A DNA stretch of 64,000 nt from Mycolicibacterium goodii (GTDB lineage: Bacteria > Actinomycetota > Actinomycetes > Mycobacteriales > Mycobacteriaceae), in assembly GCF_001187505.1 (NCBI RefSeq), contig NZ_CP012150.1, forward strand, positions 1,736,001-1,800,000, read 5' to 3'. The notes below the pieces were generated by a model. The model searched no databases, was not told the origin of the DNA, and saw only the letters and a program-made list of their open reading frames with translations. Shown piece by piece: positions 8,383 to 16,938 of the stretch. Positions within the stretch are counted from its first letter, which is position 1. Each line of letters starts with the position of its first letter. A program made the position numbers and the translations under genes.

Positions 8383-9651
8383 CTAGCGCACCGCGGTGTT
8401 CGACGACCCGCAGTGTTTGATGACCGAGCCGTCCTTCATCACGAACCGGACGTCGAGCGTCGCGGCGATGTCGCTGGTCGGATCACCGGGCACGGCGACG
8501 ACGTCGGCCAGGTAGCCCGGCGCGAGCCGGCCCAGCTCGTCTCCGGCGTCCACCAACTCGGCGGCCACCACGGTGGCGGCCTGCAGCGCCTGCATCGGGG
8601 TCATGCCGCGCTCGACCAGCGCACCGAGCTCCTTGGCGTTCTGCCCGTGCGGTATCGCCGGGGCGTCGGTGCCGCACGCGATGCGCACCCCGGCGGCGAT
8701 CGCCCTTGGCAACATGGCTTTTGCTTTCGGGAAGACGTCGAGCGCCTTCTTGCGCAGCTCGGGGGCGATGCGGTCGATCGCCATGGCGTCGGTGAGATAC
8801 GTGGTCGACACCAGGAACGTGCCGTGGTCGGCCATCATCTGGATGGTCTCGTCGGTGGCCAGGAACCCGTGCTCGATGCAGTCGATACCGGCCCGGATGC
8901 AGGCCCGGATCGCGGTGTCGCCGACCGCGTGCGCGGCCACCTTGACCCCGGCGCGGTGCGCCTCGTCGGCGATCGCGGCCAGTTCGGCGTCCCCGTACTG
9001 CTGGGCGCCCGGTGCGGTGCTGTGCGACATCACCCCACCGGAGGCCGAGACCTTGATCAGCTTGGCGCCGTGGCGGATCTGGTAGCGCACACATGCGATG
9101 ACGTCGGGCACCCCGTTGGCGATGCCCTCGGCCACCGACAGCGGCATGATGCCCGGCGCCAGACGCTGGAACACCGTGGGATCGAGGTGCCCGCCGTAGG
9201 GCGTGACGGCGTGCCCGGCCGGGTAGATGCGGGGGCCGGAGTGCCAGCCCTGGTCGATCGCGCGCTGCAGCGCCACGTCGAGCAGATAGCCACCGGTCTT
9301 GACCATCAATCCGAGGTTGCGCACGGTCGTGAACCCGGCTGCCACGGTGGTCCGCGCGTTCACCGCGCCCCGCAGCGTGCGGTATGCCGGATCGTCCTGC
9401 ACGCCGTGCATCGGCGACGGCAATCCCTCCGGGCCACCCGGACCGCCGATGAGCAGGTTGAGCTCCATGTCCATCAGACCGGGCAGCAGGGTCGCGTCAC
9501 CGAGGTCGATGACGGTCGCGTCCGGTGGCCGTGGCGCCTCGGGGTCGACGCTGGTGATGCGGTTGCCCTCGATGACCAGGACGGCCGGCGAGCGGATGAC
9601 CCCGGCGGCGACGTCGACCCAGCGCGCCGCGCGCACCACCGTGTGCGTCAC
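8383..9651 (-). CDS. amidohydrolase-superfamily protein lacking the HxH motif
   Basis: A 422-residue amidohydrolase of the imidazolonepropionase/prolidase-like group. The carboxylated-lysine region LIKVSASGGVMS (K200), the metal histidines in VAAHAVGD (H241) and CIEHG (H261) and the aspartate in ACGTDAP (D329) are all present. The usual first-strand HxH, expected after PGLMD, reads E63-L-N65 instead, so two metal ligands are missing. GTG 9651 overlaps the stop of the upstream 109-aa protein by 4 bp. It may be mononuclear, have altered chemistry or be inactive. Its position between the Rieske-associated protein and MarR suggests it handles an amide, lactam or cyclic intermediate. Confidence 0.85.
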   Translation of the reverse strand: MTHTVVRAARWVDVAAGVIRSPAVLVIEGNRITSVDPEAPRPPDATVIDLGDATLLPGLMDMELNLLIGGPGGPEGLPSPMHGVQDDPAYRTLRGAVNARTTVAAGFTTVRNLGLMVKTGGYLLDVALQRAIDQGWHSGPRIYPAGHAVTPYGGHLDPTVFQRLAPGIMPLSVAEGIANGVPDVIACVRYQIRHGAKLIKVSASGGVMSHSTAPGAQQYGDAELAAIADEAHRAGVKVAAHAVGDTAIRACIRAGIDCIEHGFLATDETIQMMADHGTFLVSTTYLTDAMAIDRIAPELRKKALDVFPKAKAMLPRAIAAGVRIACGTDAPAIPHGQNAKELGALVERGMTPMQALQAATVVAAELVDAGDELGRLAPGYLADVVAVPGDPTSDIAATLDVRFVMKDGSVIKHCGSSNTAVR

Positions 9652-9977
9652 GGAACGGGCTCGGCGACGCAATCCAACCAGGTCGCACCGGAATCGGGTA
9701 CCCGCGGCTGTTTCCAGCACTCCACCGGGAAGGACACCGTCACCATCGAATACAGCAGGCGCAGCAGGTTGAGCACGTCCTCGGGCAGATCGTCGAGGGG
9801 GAACTTGTCGCAGTAGGCGATCGCCTCCTCGGCCCTAGGCGTGATGGCGTCGTAGAAGGCCTGGATCTCGGTCATGGTGCTGGCCAACCGTTTTGCGTAA
9901 CGGTCCGGTTCACTGGCCAGGCACCAGTCGGAAAACGGTTCCAGGTCGGCGAATTCGGCGGGCAATTTGTCGGTCAT
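9648..9977 (-). CDS. small Rieske-associated protein, 109 aa (copy 2)
   Basis: A paralogue of the protein at 4367-4696, with the shared core AYCDKFPLDDLPEDVLNLLR and a tail ending in VAEPVP. It follows the second Rieske oxygenase with a short gap and overlaps the amidohydrolase start by 4 bp. ATG 9977 gives exactly the same length as the other copy; an in-frame GTG at 9989 is the alternative. Function is unknown. The double occurrence immediately after a Rieske alpha gene, in an operon without a beta subunit, argues for a physical or functional partnership with the oxygenase. Confidence 0.72.
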   Translation of the reverse strand: MTDKLPAEFADLEPFSDWCLASEPDRYAKRLASTMTEIQAFYDAITPRAEEAIAYCDKFPLDDLPEDVLNLLRLLYSMVTVSFPVECWKQPRVPDSGATWLDCVAEPVP

Positions 9978-9994
9978 TTTGTCGGGCACGAAGT

Positions 9995-11260
9995 TCACAC
10001 TCCTGCGGTTCTGCGCCGGTAGTCCTCGATCCAGGTTGCGGTCTCCTTGTGCAGGTGCCGCAGCAGGATCTCCTGGTCGCACAGCAGGAACTCGTCGACG
10101 ACACGGGTCTCGATCATGCTCTGAGTGGCCTCGAGGGTGTTGGCGTCCTGCAGGCCGTACTCCTTGAACGACGCCGCCGCGAGTTCCTGGGCCAGCCGTT
10201 CGCGCGGTGTGCGGGCCTGCGGGAAATACAGCGTGCACTCGAAGGTGTGGGTGTTGTACGACGTCGGCCAGTAGTGGTACGTCAGGTACCAGCCCTGCCC
10301 CCAGAACAGCATCACGAAGTTCGGAAACAGTTGGAAGCTGTCGAGCCCCCACGGATCACACCTGGCCGGGTTCAGCCCCGCCGGCATCTCGCCGAGGTCG
10401 GGTTTGTCCCACGGCCCGAAAAGCCCACTGCGGCAGATGTCCTCGATCGGCTTGCGCATCTCGTCGGGCATCTCCCAGGCGCGCACGCCGGAGGTGCTCA
10501 CCAGGCGGTGCGGTCCCTCGATGCGGTAGTGCGGCGCCTCGAACCCGGCCTCGGCGGCGGCCTTCGAGTAGGCGGTGGGTGACTGGTTCGCATGCAGCAC
10601 CGGTGCGTGGTAGAACTCCTGGAACGCATCCATGTAGAGCTTCCAATTCGCCTTGACCTCTGAGCGATACGTGAATCGCGAGGTCATCTTGTCGAACGGA
10701 TAGCCCTGCAGGTTCGTGATCATGGGACCGAGGAATTCGCGCAGCGACTGTTCGGGTTCCTTCGCGAAGTTCACGAAGATGAAGCCCTCCCACACCTCGC
10801 AGTGCACCGGCACCAGACCGTAGCGGCTCTTGTCGAGGTCGAAGAACTCGTCCTCCTGCTGCACGAAAGTCAGTTCACCGTCCAGGTCGTACCGCCAGGC
10901 GTGGTACTTGCAGGTGAACTGCCTGCACACCCCGCTGGTGTCCTGCTGCGGCATGTCGTCCCACACCAGCTTGTTGCCGCGGTGCCTGCACACGTTGTGG
11001 AAGGCGTTGATCTCACCGGATTTGTTGCGCACCACGATGATCGAGGTGTTGGCGGCCTTCATCTCCTTGGTGAAGTAGCTGCCCTTGCGGGCGAGCAGCT
11101 CGACGCGGCCGACATTCAGCCACGCCCGTTTGAAGATCGCCTTGCGTTCCAGTTCGTAGATCTCGGGGCTGATCGAGTCCTCGTAGGACACCGGACCGGT
11201 GCCCAGTTCCGGATAGTGCTGAGTCCAACTGCCCTCAGCCGGTTTGGGAAACCGAGCCAT
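9995..11260 (-). CDS. Rieske-type oxygenase alpha subunit (canonical ligands)
   Basis: A 421-residue Rieske non-heme iron oxygenase alpha subunit, clearly paralogous to the protein at 4698-5963. The Rieske ligands are canonical: C91-R-H93 and C117-K-Y-H120. The mononuclear site shows NWKLYMDAFQ and YHAPVLH (His218, His223), with a glutamate three residues before the first histidine. ATG 11260 has AAGGAG upstream. It heads the operon oxygenase-companion-amidohydrolase-marR and is divergent from the aldehyde dehydrogenase operon across a 143-bp region holding the second 20-bp operator. Such enzymes hydroxylate, dealkylate or dihydroxylate aromatic or quaternary-amine substrates; which applies here is not clear. 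Confidence 0.9.
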   Translation of the reverse strand: MARFPKPAEGSWTQHYPELGTGPVSYEDSISPEIYELERKAIFKRAWLNVGRVELLARKGSYFTKEMKAANTSIIVVRNKSGEINAFHNVCRHRGNKLVWDDMPQQDTSGVCRQFTCKYHAWRYDLDGELTFVQQEDEFFDLDKSRYGLVPVHCEVWEGFIFVNFAKEPEQSLREFLGPMITNLQGYPFDKMTSRFTYRSEVKANWKLYMDAFQEFYHAPVLHANQSPTAYSKAAAEAGFEAPHYRIEGPHRLVSTSGVRAWEMPDEMRKPIEDICRSGLFGPWDKPDLGEMPAGLNPARCDPWGLDSFQLFPNFVMLFWGQGWYLTYHYWPTSYNTHTFECTLYFPQARTPRERLAQELAAASFKEYGLQDANTLEATQSMIETRVVDEFLLCDQEILLRHLHKETATWIEDYRRRTAGV

Positions 11261-11358
11261 ACCCGCTCCTTCGCGATGCGATCCGACCGATGACGCCGAC
11301 GCGTGGCTGACACGCCGGTGCGCGATTCGAAGTCGACGGTAGACCGCGGTTCCGTCAA

Positions 11359-11378
11359 TGACAAGTAGTTGATACTCT
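11359..11378 (+). promoter_or_regulatory. 20-bp operator/promoter element, copy 2
   Basis: The sequence AATGACAAGTAGTTGATACT matches the element before the ferredoxin reductase at 19 of 20 positions. Its right end overlaps TACTCT, a plausible -10 for the aldehyde dehydrogenase at 11404. It lies in the divergent region between the second Rieske operon and the aldehyde dehydrogenase operon, where one bound regulator could control both directions. Confidence 0.6.
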
Positions 11379-11403
11379 CGAATGGCGAAGGCAGGAGGAT
11401 GCA

Positions 11404-12876
11404 GTGGACCAGCATCTCGGGGAGCACCTCGGTGTCGAAGCCGACTGGTCGTTCGACAACGATCCGGCCGGCGATCCGGCCGCCACCATCGAGGTGATCT
11501 CCCCGCACACCGAGCAGCCCATCGCCCGCGTGGCCGCGGCTGACGCCGCCGGGATTGACCGAGCGGTGGCCGCGGCGCGCGCCGCCGTCGACGACGGGCC
11601 GTGGCCGCGTATGGCACCCGGCGACCGCATCGCCGCGGTACGCCGCCTCGCCGAGATCTACACCGCCCGCCGCGACAACATGGCCCGGCTGATCTCGGCC
11701 GAGATCGGGGCGCCCATCAGCTTTGCGCAGCGGGCCCAGGTCGGGCTTGCGACGATGATGATGTCGGCGTTCTGCGACATCGCCGAGAACCATCCGTGGA
11801 ACGAGGAGCGCACCGGATTCTTCGGGTCGCCGATCCGCATCCAGAAGAACCCCGTCGGCGTCGTCGCGGCGATCGTGCCGTGGAACATGCCGCAGTTCCT
11901 GACCATCACGAAGCTGATCCCTGCGCTGCTTGCCGGATGTGCGGTGGTGCTCAAACCCGCGCCGGAGTCACCGCTGGACGCGCTGCTGCTGGCCGACATG
12001 ATCGGCGAGGTCGGCCTGCCCGACGGCGTGGTCAGCGTGGTGGCCGGGGACGCAGGTGTCGGCGCGCATCTGGTCGGCCATCCTGGCGTCGACAAGGTGT
12101 CGTTCACCGGGTCGAGCGCGGCCGGGCGCGCGGTCGCGGCTGCCTGCGCCGCCAACCTCACCAGGGTCAGCCTCGAACTCGGCGGCAAATCGGCCGCGAT
12201 CGTGCTCGACGACGCCGATCCACAGCTCGTCGCCGCAGGCATCCGCTCGGCGAGCCTGTCGAACAGCGGCCAGATCTGTAATGCGTTGACCCGCATCGTC
12301 GTTCCCGCGGCGCGGCAGCAGGAGTTCGTCGACGCCCTGGCCGACCGGATGAGCAGCATCGTCGTCGGCGACCCGGCCGACCCGGCCACCGAACTCGGCC
12401 CGCTGGTGTCGCGGCGCCAACAGCAACGCGTGCGCGACTACATCGACCTTGGCGTGCGCGAGGGCGCACGCCTGGTGTGCGGCGGCACCGGCCTGCCCGA
12501 CGGCATCGAGCGCGGGTGGTACGTGCGCCCGACGCTGTTCGCCGATGCGGACAACTCGATGCGCATCGCGCGCGAAGAGATCTTCGGACCGGTGCTCACC
12601 GTGATCCCCTACGCAAATGAGGACGAGGCCGTCGCGATCGCCGACGACTCCGACTACGGCCTGGCCGGATCGGTGTGGACCGCCGACACCGACCGCGGCA
12701 TCCGCATCGCCGAACGCGTCCGAACCGGCACCTTCGGGGTCAATCAGGGGTACACAATGGACCCGTTCGCACCATTCGGCGGCGTCAAGGACAGCGGCTA
12801 CGGCCGAGAACTGGGCACCGAAGGGCTCGACAATTACCTCGACACCAAATCCATCGCCGTCGCGGCCCGGCGGTGA
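11404..12876 (+). CDS. NAD(P)-dependent aldehyde dehydrogenase
   Basis: A 490-residue aldehyde dehydrogenase. PWNMPQF marks the nucleotide-binding domain, LELGGKSA carries the general-base glutamate, and NSGQICNALTR carries the catalytic cysteine; EEIFGPVL and PFGGVKDSGYG follow in the expected order. The GTG start has GGAGG about 5 bases upstream and follows the second operator element. It is the first gene of a plus-strand operon with an amidohydrolase-2 protein. In the catabolic island it would oxidise an aldehyde formed by oxygenation, dealkylation or C-C cleavage. Confidence 0.88.
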   Translation: MDQHLGEHLGVEADWSFDNDPAGDPAATIEVISPHTEQPIARVAAADAAGIDRAVAAARAAVDDGPWPRMAPGDRIAAVRRLAEIYTARRDNMARLISAEIGAPISFAQRAQVGLATMMMSAFCDIAENHPWNEERTGFFGSPIRIQKNPVGVVAAIVPWNMPQFLTITKLIPALLAGCAVVLKPAPESPLDALLLADMIGEVGLPDGVVSVVAGDAGVGAHLVGHPGVDKVSFTGSSAAGRAVAAACAANLTRVSLELGGKSAAIVLDDADPQLVAAGIRSASLSNSGQICNALTRIVVPAARQQEFVDALADRMSSIVVGDPADPATELGPLVSRRQQQRVRDYIDLGVREGARLVCGGTGLPDGIERGWYVRPTLFADADNSMRIAREEIFGPVLTVIPYANEDEAVAIADDSDYGLAGSVWTADTDRGIRIAERVRTGTFGVNQGYTMDPFAPFGGVKDSGYGRELGTEGLDNYLDTKSIAVAARR

Positions 12877-12889
12877 CCGGAAGGAAGAC

Positions 12890-14041
12890 ATGACCGGATC
12901 GCCTGCGAAAGCCACGCCGAGAATCCCCGCCACCGAGCGCACCGCGGTGCGTTGCGTCGACTCCGACGTCCACCCGGTACCGCGTCGCGGCGTCCTGGGG
13001 GAGTACATCCCCGAGCCGTGGCGCAGCAGCTATTTCGGCACGCACGACGTCGGTGAACTGATCTACTACGACGCCCCCGACTACGCCCACGCCTACGCGA
13101 TGCGCGTCGACACGTTCCCGGGCGACGGCGAATTCGCGGGCAGCGACCCCGATCTCGCGTTCCGCCAGCTCATCATCGAGGCCGGCGCCGACATCGCGAT
13201 CCTGGAACCCGCGGCGTACTCGGCGCACATCCCCGAGGCCAACCACGCCATGAACTGCGCACTCAACGACTGGCAGGCCAACCACTGGCTGGACCGCCAC
13301 AACAACTGGCACGAGCGGTGGCGCGGATCGATCTGCCTGGCGGTCGAGGCGCCCGAACTCGCGGCGCGGGAGATCGAACGGTGGGCCGGGCATCCCTACT
13401 TCGCGCAGTGTCTGATCAAGGCCGAGCCGCGGCCGTCCTGGGGTGACCCGAAATACGACCCGCTGTGGGCCGCGGCGACCAAGCATGACATCGTGGTGAG
13501 CTGCCACCTGTCCCGCGGCGAGTACGACGAACTCCCGGCACCGCCCGTGGGCCTGCCGAGCTACAACCACGATTTCATGGTCACCTACTCGCTGCTGGCG
13601 GCCAATCAGGTGATGAGCCTGATCTTCGACGGCGTGTTCGACCGGTTCCCGACGCTGCGCATCGTGTTCGTCGAGCACGCGTTCACCTGGATCCTGCCGC
13701 TGATGTGGCGCATGGACGCGATCTACCAGCGCCGCAAATCCTGGCTGGACATCAAGCGCAAACCCAGCGACTACGTCAAGGAACACATCAAGTTCACCAC
13801 CCAGCCGCTGGACTACCCCGAGGACAAGACCGAACTGTCACGGGCGCTGGAGTGGATGGAATGCGAGAAGATCCTGCTGTTCTCCTCGGACTACCCGCAC
13901 TGGACCTTCGACGACCCCCGTTGGCTCGTCAAGCATCTGCCCGAGCATGCGCGTGAGGCCGTGATGTTCCGCAACGGCATCGAGACCTACAAACTCCCCG
14001 ACACCGTGCCGGTGCTCGAGGGACAGGTCCGGGTGTTCTGA
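12890..14041 (+). CDS. amidohydrolase-2 family (ACMSD-like) metal-dependent hydrolase/decarboxylase
   Basis: A 383-residue TIM-barrel protein of the Amidohydro_2 family. DSDVHP near residue 24 is the N-terminal metal motif, CHLSRG and FVEHAFTW carry mid-barrel histidines, and FSSDYPHWTFDDP near residue 330 carries the conserved aspartate. Related proteins decarboxylate or hydrolyse aromatic ring-cleavage products and are common in mycobacterial catabolic clusters. ATG 12890 has GGAAGGA upstream and follows the aldehyde dehydrogenase by 13 bp. The end is followed by a long inverted repeat. It is likely a lower-pathway enzyme of the Rieske island. Confidence 0.82.
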   Translation: MTGSPAKATPRIPATERTAVRCVDSDVHPVPRRGVLGEYIPEPWRSSYFGTHDVGELIYYDAPDYAHAYAMRVDTFPGDGEFAGSDPDLAFRQLIIEAGADIAILEPAAYSAHIPEANHAMNCALNDWQANHWLDRHNNWHERWRGSICLAVEAPELAAREIERWAGHPYFAQCLIKAEPRPSWGDPKYDPLWAAATKHDIVVSCHLSRGEYDELPAPPVGLPSYNHDFMVTYSLLAANQVMSLIFDGVFDRFPTLRIVFVEHAFTWILPLMWRMDAIYQRRKSWLDIKRKPSDYVKEHIKFTTQPLDYPEDKTELSRALEWMECEKILLFSSDYPHWTFDDPRWLVKHLPEHAREAVMFRNGIETYKLPDTVPVLEGQVRVF

Positions 14042-14045
14042 AATC

Positions 14046-14113
14046 CTGCGCGAGCAGACACAAAATTGCCCATTTTTGCTCCGAAACCGGGAGTTTTGCG
14101 TCTGCTCGCGCAG
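14046..14113. repeat. inverted-repeat element, copy 1 (putative bidirectional terminator)
   Basis: Two 20-bp arms, 14046-14065 and 14094-14113, pair with one mismatch around a 28-nt loop. The arm contains CGAGCAGACxCAAAA. The element lies between the converging ends of the amidohydrolase-2 and FAD-oxidase genes. A second element of the same sequence and layout lies at 19390-19447, also between convergent genes. A hairpin terminator or a small dispersed palindromic repeat are both possible. Confidence 0.7.
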
Positions 14114-14119
14114 CAGAAA

Positions 14120-15511
14120 TCACGGGCGCAGAACCGCGCCCGGGTTGAGGATGCCGAGCGGATCCAGGGCATCCTTGACGCGACGCGTCAGCGCCATCAC
14201 GTCCTCGCCGAGTTGTCTGGGCAGCCAATCCCGTTTGAGCCTGCCGACGCCGTGTTCACCGGTGATGGTGCCGCCCATCGCGATCGCGAGGTCCATCACC
14301 TCGCTGAAGGCGCGTTCGGCCCGCGCGCACGCCGCGGCGTCGTCGGGATCGAAAACCACCACCGGGTGGGTGTTTCCGTCGCCGGCGTGCGCGACGACGC
14401 AGATCAACACCTCGCATTCGGCCGCGATGCGGTTGATACCGCCCAGCAACGCGGGCAGGCTCGGGATCGGCACGGTGACGTCTTCGAGCAGCAACGCGCC
14501 CAGTCGCATGAGCGCAAGGGCGACCATACGCCGGGCCGCCGTGAAACCGGCACCTTCCTCGGGGTCGTCGGTGGCGAAAACCTCCGTGGCCCCGCAGGAC
14601 TGGCACGCATCGACGATGTGGGCGACCTCGACGGCGGCATCACCCGAGGAGTCGGACTGGATGAGCAGCAGCGCCTGCGCCGACCGGTCGAGGCCCATGC
14701 GGCCGTAATCCTCGACGGCGTTGATGCTGGCATGGTCCATCAGCTCGAGCATCGCGGGCCGCACCCGCGCGGTGATCGCCACCACCGCGTTCGCCGCGTC
14801 CTGCACGGACGAGAATACCGCCACCACCGTCGAGGGCTGTGACTGCGCAGGAATCAACCGCAGGGTGACCTCGGTGATCACCCCGAGGATGCCCTCCGAA
14901 CCCACGAACAGTTTCGTCAACGACAGGCCCGCAACGTCTTTGAGCCGCGGACCACCGAGTGTCACGGCGGTGCCGTCGGCCAGCACCACCTCCATGCCCA
15001 GCACGTAGTCGCTGGTGACGCCGTACTTCACGCAGCACAGACCGCCGGCGTTGGTTGCGGCGTTACCGCCGATCGAGGAGATGTCGAACGAGGAGGGATC
15101 CGGCGGATACCACAGGCCGTGCTGCGCCGCCGCCCGTTTGACATCGGAGTTCAGCGCTCCCGGTTGCACCACGGCGACGCGGTTGTCGGGATCGATACGG
15201 ATGTCGCGCATCTTCTCGGTGCTCAGGACGATGCACCCGTCGACGGCGTCCGCCCCACCGGAGAGCCCCGATCCGGCGCCTCTCGGCACCACGGCGACGC
15301 GGTGCCTGCTGGCCCAGCGCAGGACGCTCTGCACATCCGCGGTGCAGGTGGCCCGGACGACGGCCAGGGGCAGACCGGCCCGCGGGTCGGCCGCGGCGTC
15401 GCGGCGGTATCCCTCGATCTGGTCGGCGTCGGTGAGCAGCGCGTGGGTCGGCAGGTCGGCGGCCAACTCGGCCAGGGCGGAATCCACCTGGCCAGTGTAG
15501 GAGCGCCGCAT
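14120..15511 (-). CDS. FAD-linked oxidase (GlcD / D-2-hydroxyacid dehydrogenase type)
   Basis: A 463-residue protein with a PCMH-type FAD domain (VVPRGAGSGLSGGA about residues 75-90, then SSIGGNAATNAGG) and the C-terminal FAD-oxidase domain with AHAGDGNTHP and GEHGVGRLKRDWL, the histidines that bind metal and substrate. Relatives oxidise glycolate, D-lactate or other D-2-hydroxy acids. It is a stand-alone minus-strand gene; the esterase further along on the same strand is 75 bp away. No membrane segment or partner Fe-S subunit is seen, so the physiological electron acceptor is unclear. Confidence 0.88.
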   Translation of the reverse strand: MRRSYTGQVDSALAELAADLPTHALLTDADQIEGYRRDAAADPRAGLPLAVVRATCTADVQSVLRWASRHRVAVVPRGAGSGLSGGADAVDGCIVLSTEKMRDIRIDPDNRVAVVQPGALNSDVKRAAAQHGLWYPPDPSSFDISSIGGNAATNAGGLCCVKYGVTSDYVLGMEVVLADGTAVTLGGPRLKDVAGLSLTKLFVGSEGILGVITEVTLRLIPAQSQPSTVVAVFSSVQDAANAVVAITARVRPAMLELMDHASINAVEDYGRMGLDRSAQALLLIQSDSSGDAAVEVAHIVDACQSCGATEVFATDDPEEGAGFTAARRMVALALMRLGALLLEDVTVPIPSLPALLGGINRIAAECEVLICVVAHAGDGNTHPVVVFDPDDAAACARAERAFSEVMDLAIAMGGTITGEHGVGRLKRDWLPRQLGEDVMALTRRVKDALDPLGILNPGAVLRP

Positions 15512-15586
15512 CGGGTCACGACGATTTTTCGTCCACCGGGCGTTTTGCGCATCCGGCGTCCGGTAGCGCCGGTCATGTAGGGATGA

Positions 15587-16798
15587 TCAACGGTTCTGCG
15601 CCACACCGCGTTTGGCGAGCACCCAGTTGAGGAACTTCTCGACCGCGTCGGCGGTGAAGTGCCCGTGCGGCGAGCCGAAGAAGTCGAACGCGTGCTGGGC
15701 GTGCGGGATCTCGGCGTACACCGTGGGTGACTTCGACACCGTGCGCAGCGCCGCGACGAAGTCGCGGCCCTCGACCACCGGGATCAACGAGTCGTTGGTG
15801 CCGTGCAGCACGAAGAACGGCGGCGCATCGGGATGCACCAGCGTGATCGGCGATGCATCGCGGTACAACTCGGCGTTGCCGTCGAGTGGGCGTTTGACGA
15901 TGAGCCGCTCCAGGATCTCCATGAACTCGGTGCGACCGGGTCCGGTGGTGCTGTACCAGTCGTAGCGGCCGTAGACCGGCACCGCGGCCACCACCGATGT
16001 GTCGGCGTCCTCGAAACCGGGCTGCCACTTCGGGTCGTTGGGGGTCAGCGCGGCCAGTGCGGTGAGGTGCCCACCCGCCGAACCTCCGGTGATACAGACG
16101 GATTCGGGATCACCGCCGTACTCGGCGATGTGCGCCTTGACCCATGCCAGCGCCCGTTTCACGTCGACGATGTGATCGGGCCAGCTGTGTCTTGGGCTGA
16201 TCCGGTAGCCGATCGACACGCAGATCCAACCCTGCTCGGCCAGGTGGCTCATCAGCGGATACGACTGCGGTCGGCGCATCCCGATCATCCATGCCCCACC
16301 GGGCACCTGCAGCAGCACCGGCGCCCTGCCGTCGCGGGGAAGGTCCGGACGCATCCAGATGTCGGCCAGGTTGGAGCGGTGCGGGCCGTACCGCACGGTC
16401 TGGTTGGCGTAGCGGCGGCGTGACCAGGATGTGCGGATCACGCCGCCCGGACGCTTCGCCCGACGGGCCACCGCATAGTCGGCGCCGAGCGCCGAGCGCA
16501 GCGGTTCCTCGAAGAACCGGCGCGACGTGCGGTTGCGCCGATGCACGACGTACAACAGAGCCCAGGTGACGGCCTTGAGCACCAACGAGATCCGGCCCGA
16601 TGTGGTCCGGTAGTCGCCCCGGACGGCGCGGCGCAGCACGTCGAGCGCCGAGACGGTGGTGAGCAGCGGACCGTTCTCCGAGGTGGGCCAGCCGAACGCG
16701 AACGCCACCACCGTCGAATAACCTTTGCGGCCGAAGGGCTTGACGGCGTTGACGGCGTTGAGCAGCTCCGCCGACGCGGTGAGCAACGGCTCAGCCAT
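15587..16798 (-). CDS. alpha/beta-hydrolase esterase/lipase (hormone-sensitive-lipase-like)
   Basis: A 403-residue hydrolase. The nucleophile motif GGSAGG and the oxyanion-region VPGGAWMIG (variant of HGGG) are clear, with the acid residue in HGTNDSLIPV and the catalytic histidine in HAQHAFDFF. Mycobacterial Lip proteins of this type have a long N-terminal extension of about 130 residues, also seen here, which may associate with membrane. ATG 16798 overlaps the stop of an upstream coding remnant of a CoA ligase. A lipase followed by fatty acyl-CoA ligase is a natural pair, so the ligase seems to have been lost here. Confidence 0.86.
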   Translation of the reverse strand: MAEPLLTASAELLNAVNAVKPFGRKGYSTVVAFAFGWPTSENGPLLTTVSALDVLRRAVRGDYRTTSGRISLVLKAVTWALLYVVHRRNRTSRRFFEEPLRSALGADYAVARRAKRPGGVIRTSWSRRRYANQTVRYGPHRSNLADIWMRPDLPRDGRAPVLLQVPGGAWMIGMRRPQSYPLMSHLAEQGWICVSIGYRISPRHSWPDHIVDVKRALAWVKAHIAEYGGDPESVCITGGSAGGHLTALAALTPNDPKWQPGFEDADTSVVAAVPVYGRYDWYSTTGPGRTEFMEILERLIVKRPLDGNAELYRDASPITLVHPDAPPFFVLHGTNDSLIPVVEGRDFVAALRTVSKSPTVYAEIPHAQHAFDFFGSPHGHFTADAVEKFLNWVLAKRGVAQNR

Positions 16799-16871
16799 TC
16801 ACCCACTCCTGCAGTTCGCGGCGTGCGATCTTGCCGGTGCCGTTTCGGCGAAGTCTGATCTCACCTGGGTC
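16791..16871 (-). pseudogene. 3' remnant of an acyl-CoA synthetase (fadD-like)
   Basis: This stretch translates to the classical C-terminal end of an AMP-forming ligase: GEIRLRRNGTGKIARREL, then QEWVNG and a TGA that overlaps the esterase start codon. The lysine of NGTGK corresponds to the catalytic lysine of the family. Upstream the frame loses similarity and meets a stop within about 80 bp, so the body of the enzyme is absent. It looks like the scar of a deletion between the nat promoter region and the end of a fadD gene. Confidence 0.55.
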
Positions 16872-16924
16872 GGTATCGGTTGCGGCCACGGGTTCCCTAG
16901 CAGTGAATCTGAACAGGCATGAAT

Positions 16925-16938
16925 TGGAACGTGTTCTG
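16925..16938. promoter_or_regulatory. KstR-like operator candidate
   Basis: TGGAACGTGTTCTG matches the reported mycobacterial KstR consensus TnnAACnnGTTnnA except for the final base. It lies between nat and the ligase remnant/esterase pair and could control the minus-strand genes. A single short match in a 64-kb window can arise by chance. Confidence 0.35.

Noticed and set aside
7810..9816. 668-codon plus-strand frame opposite MarR and the amidohydrolase
   Set aside because: Composition is typical of antisense frames (many His, Arg, Gly), it crosses several real genes, and no domain is recognisable.
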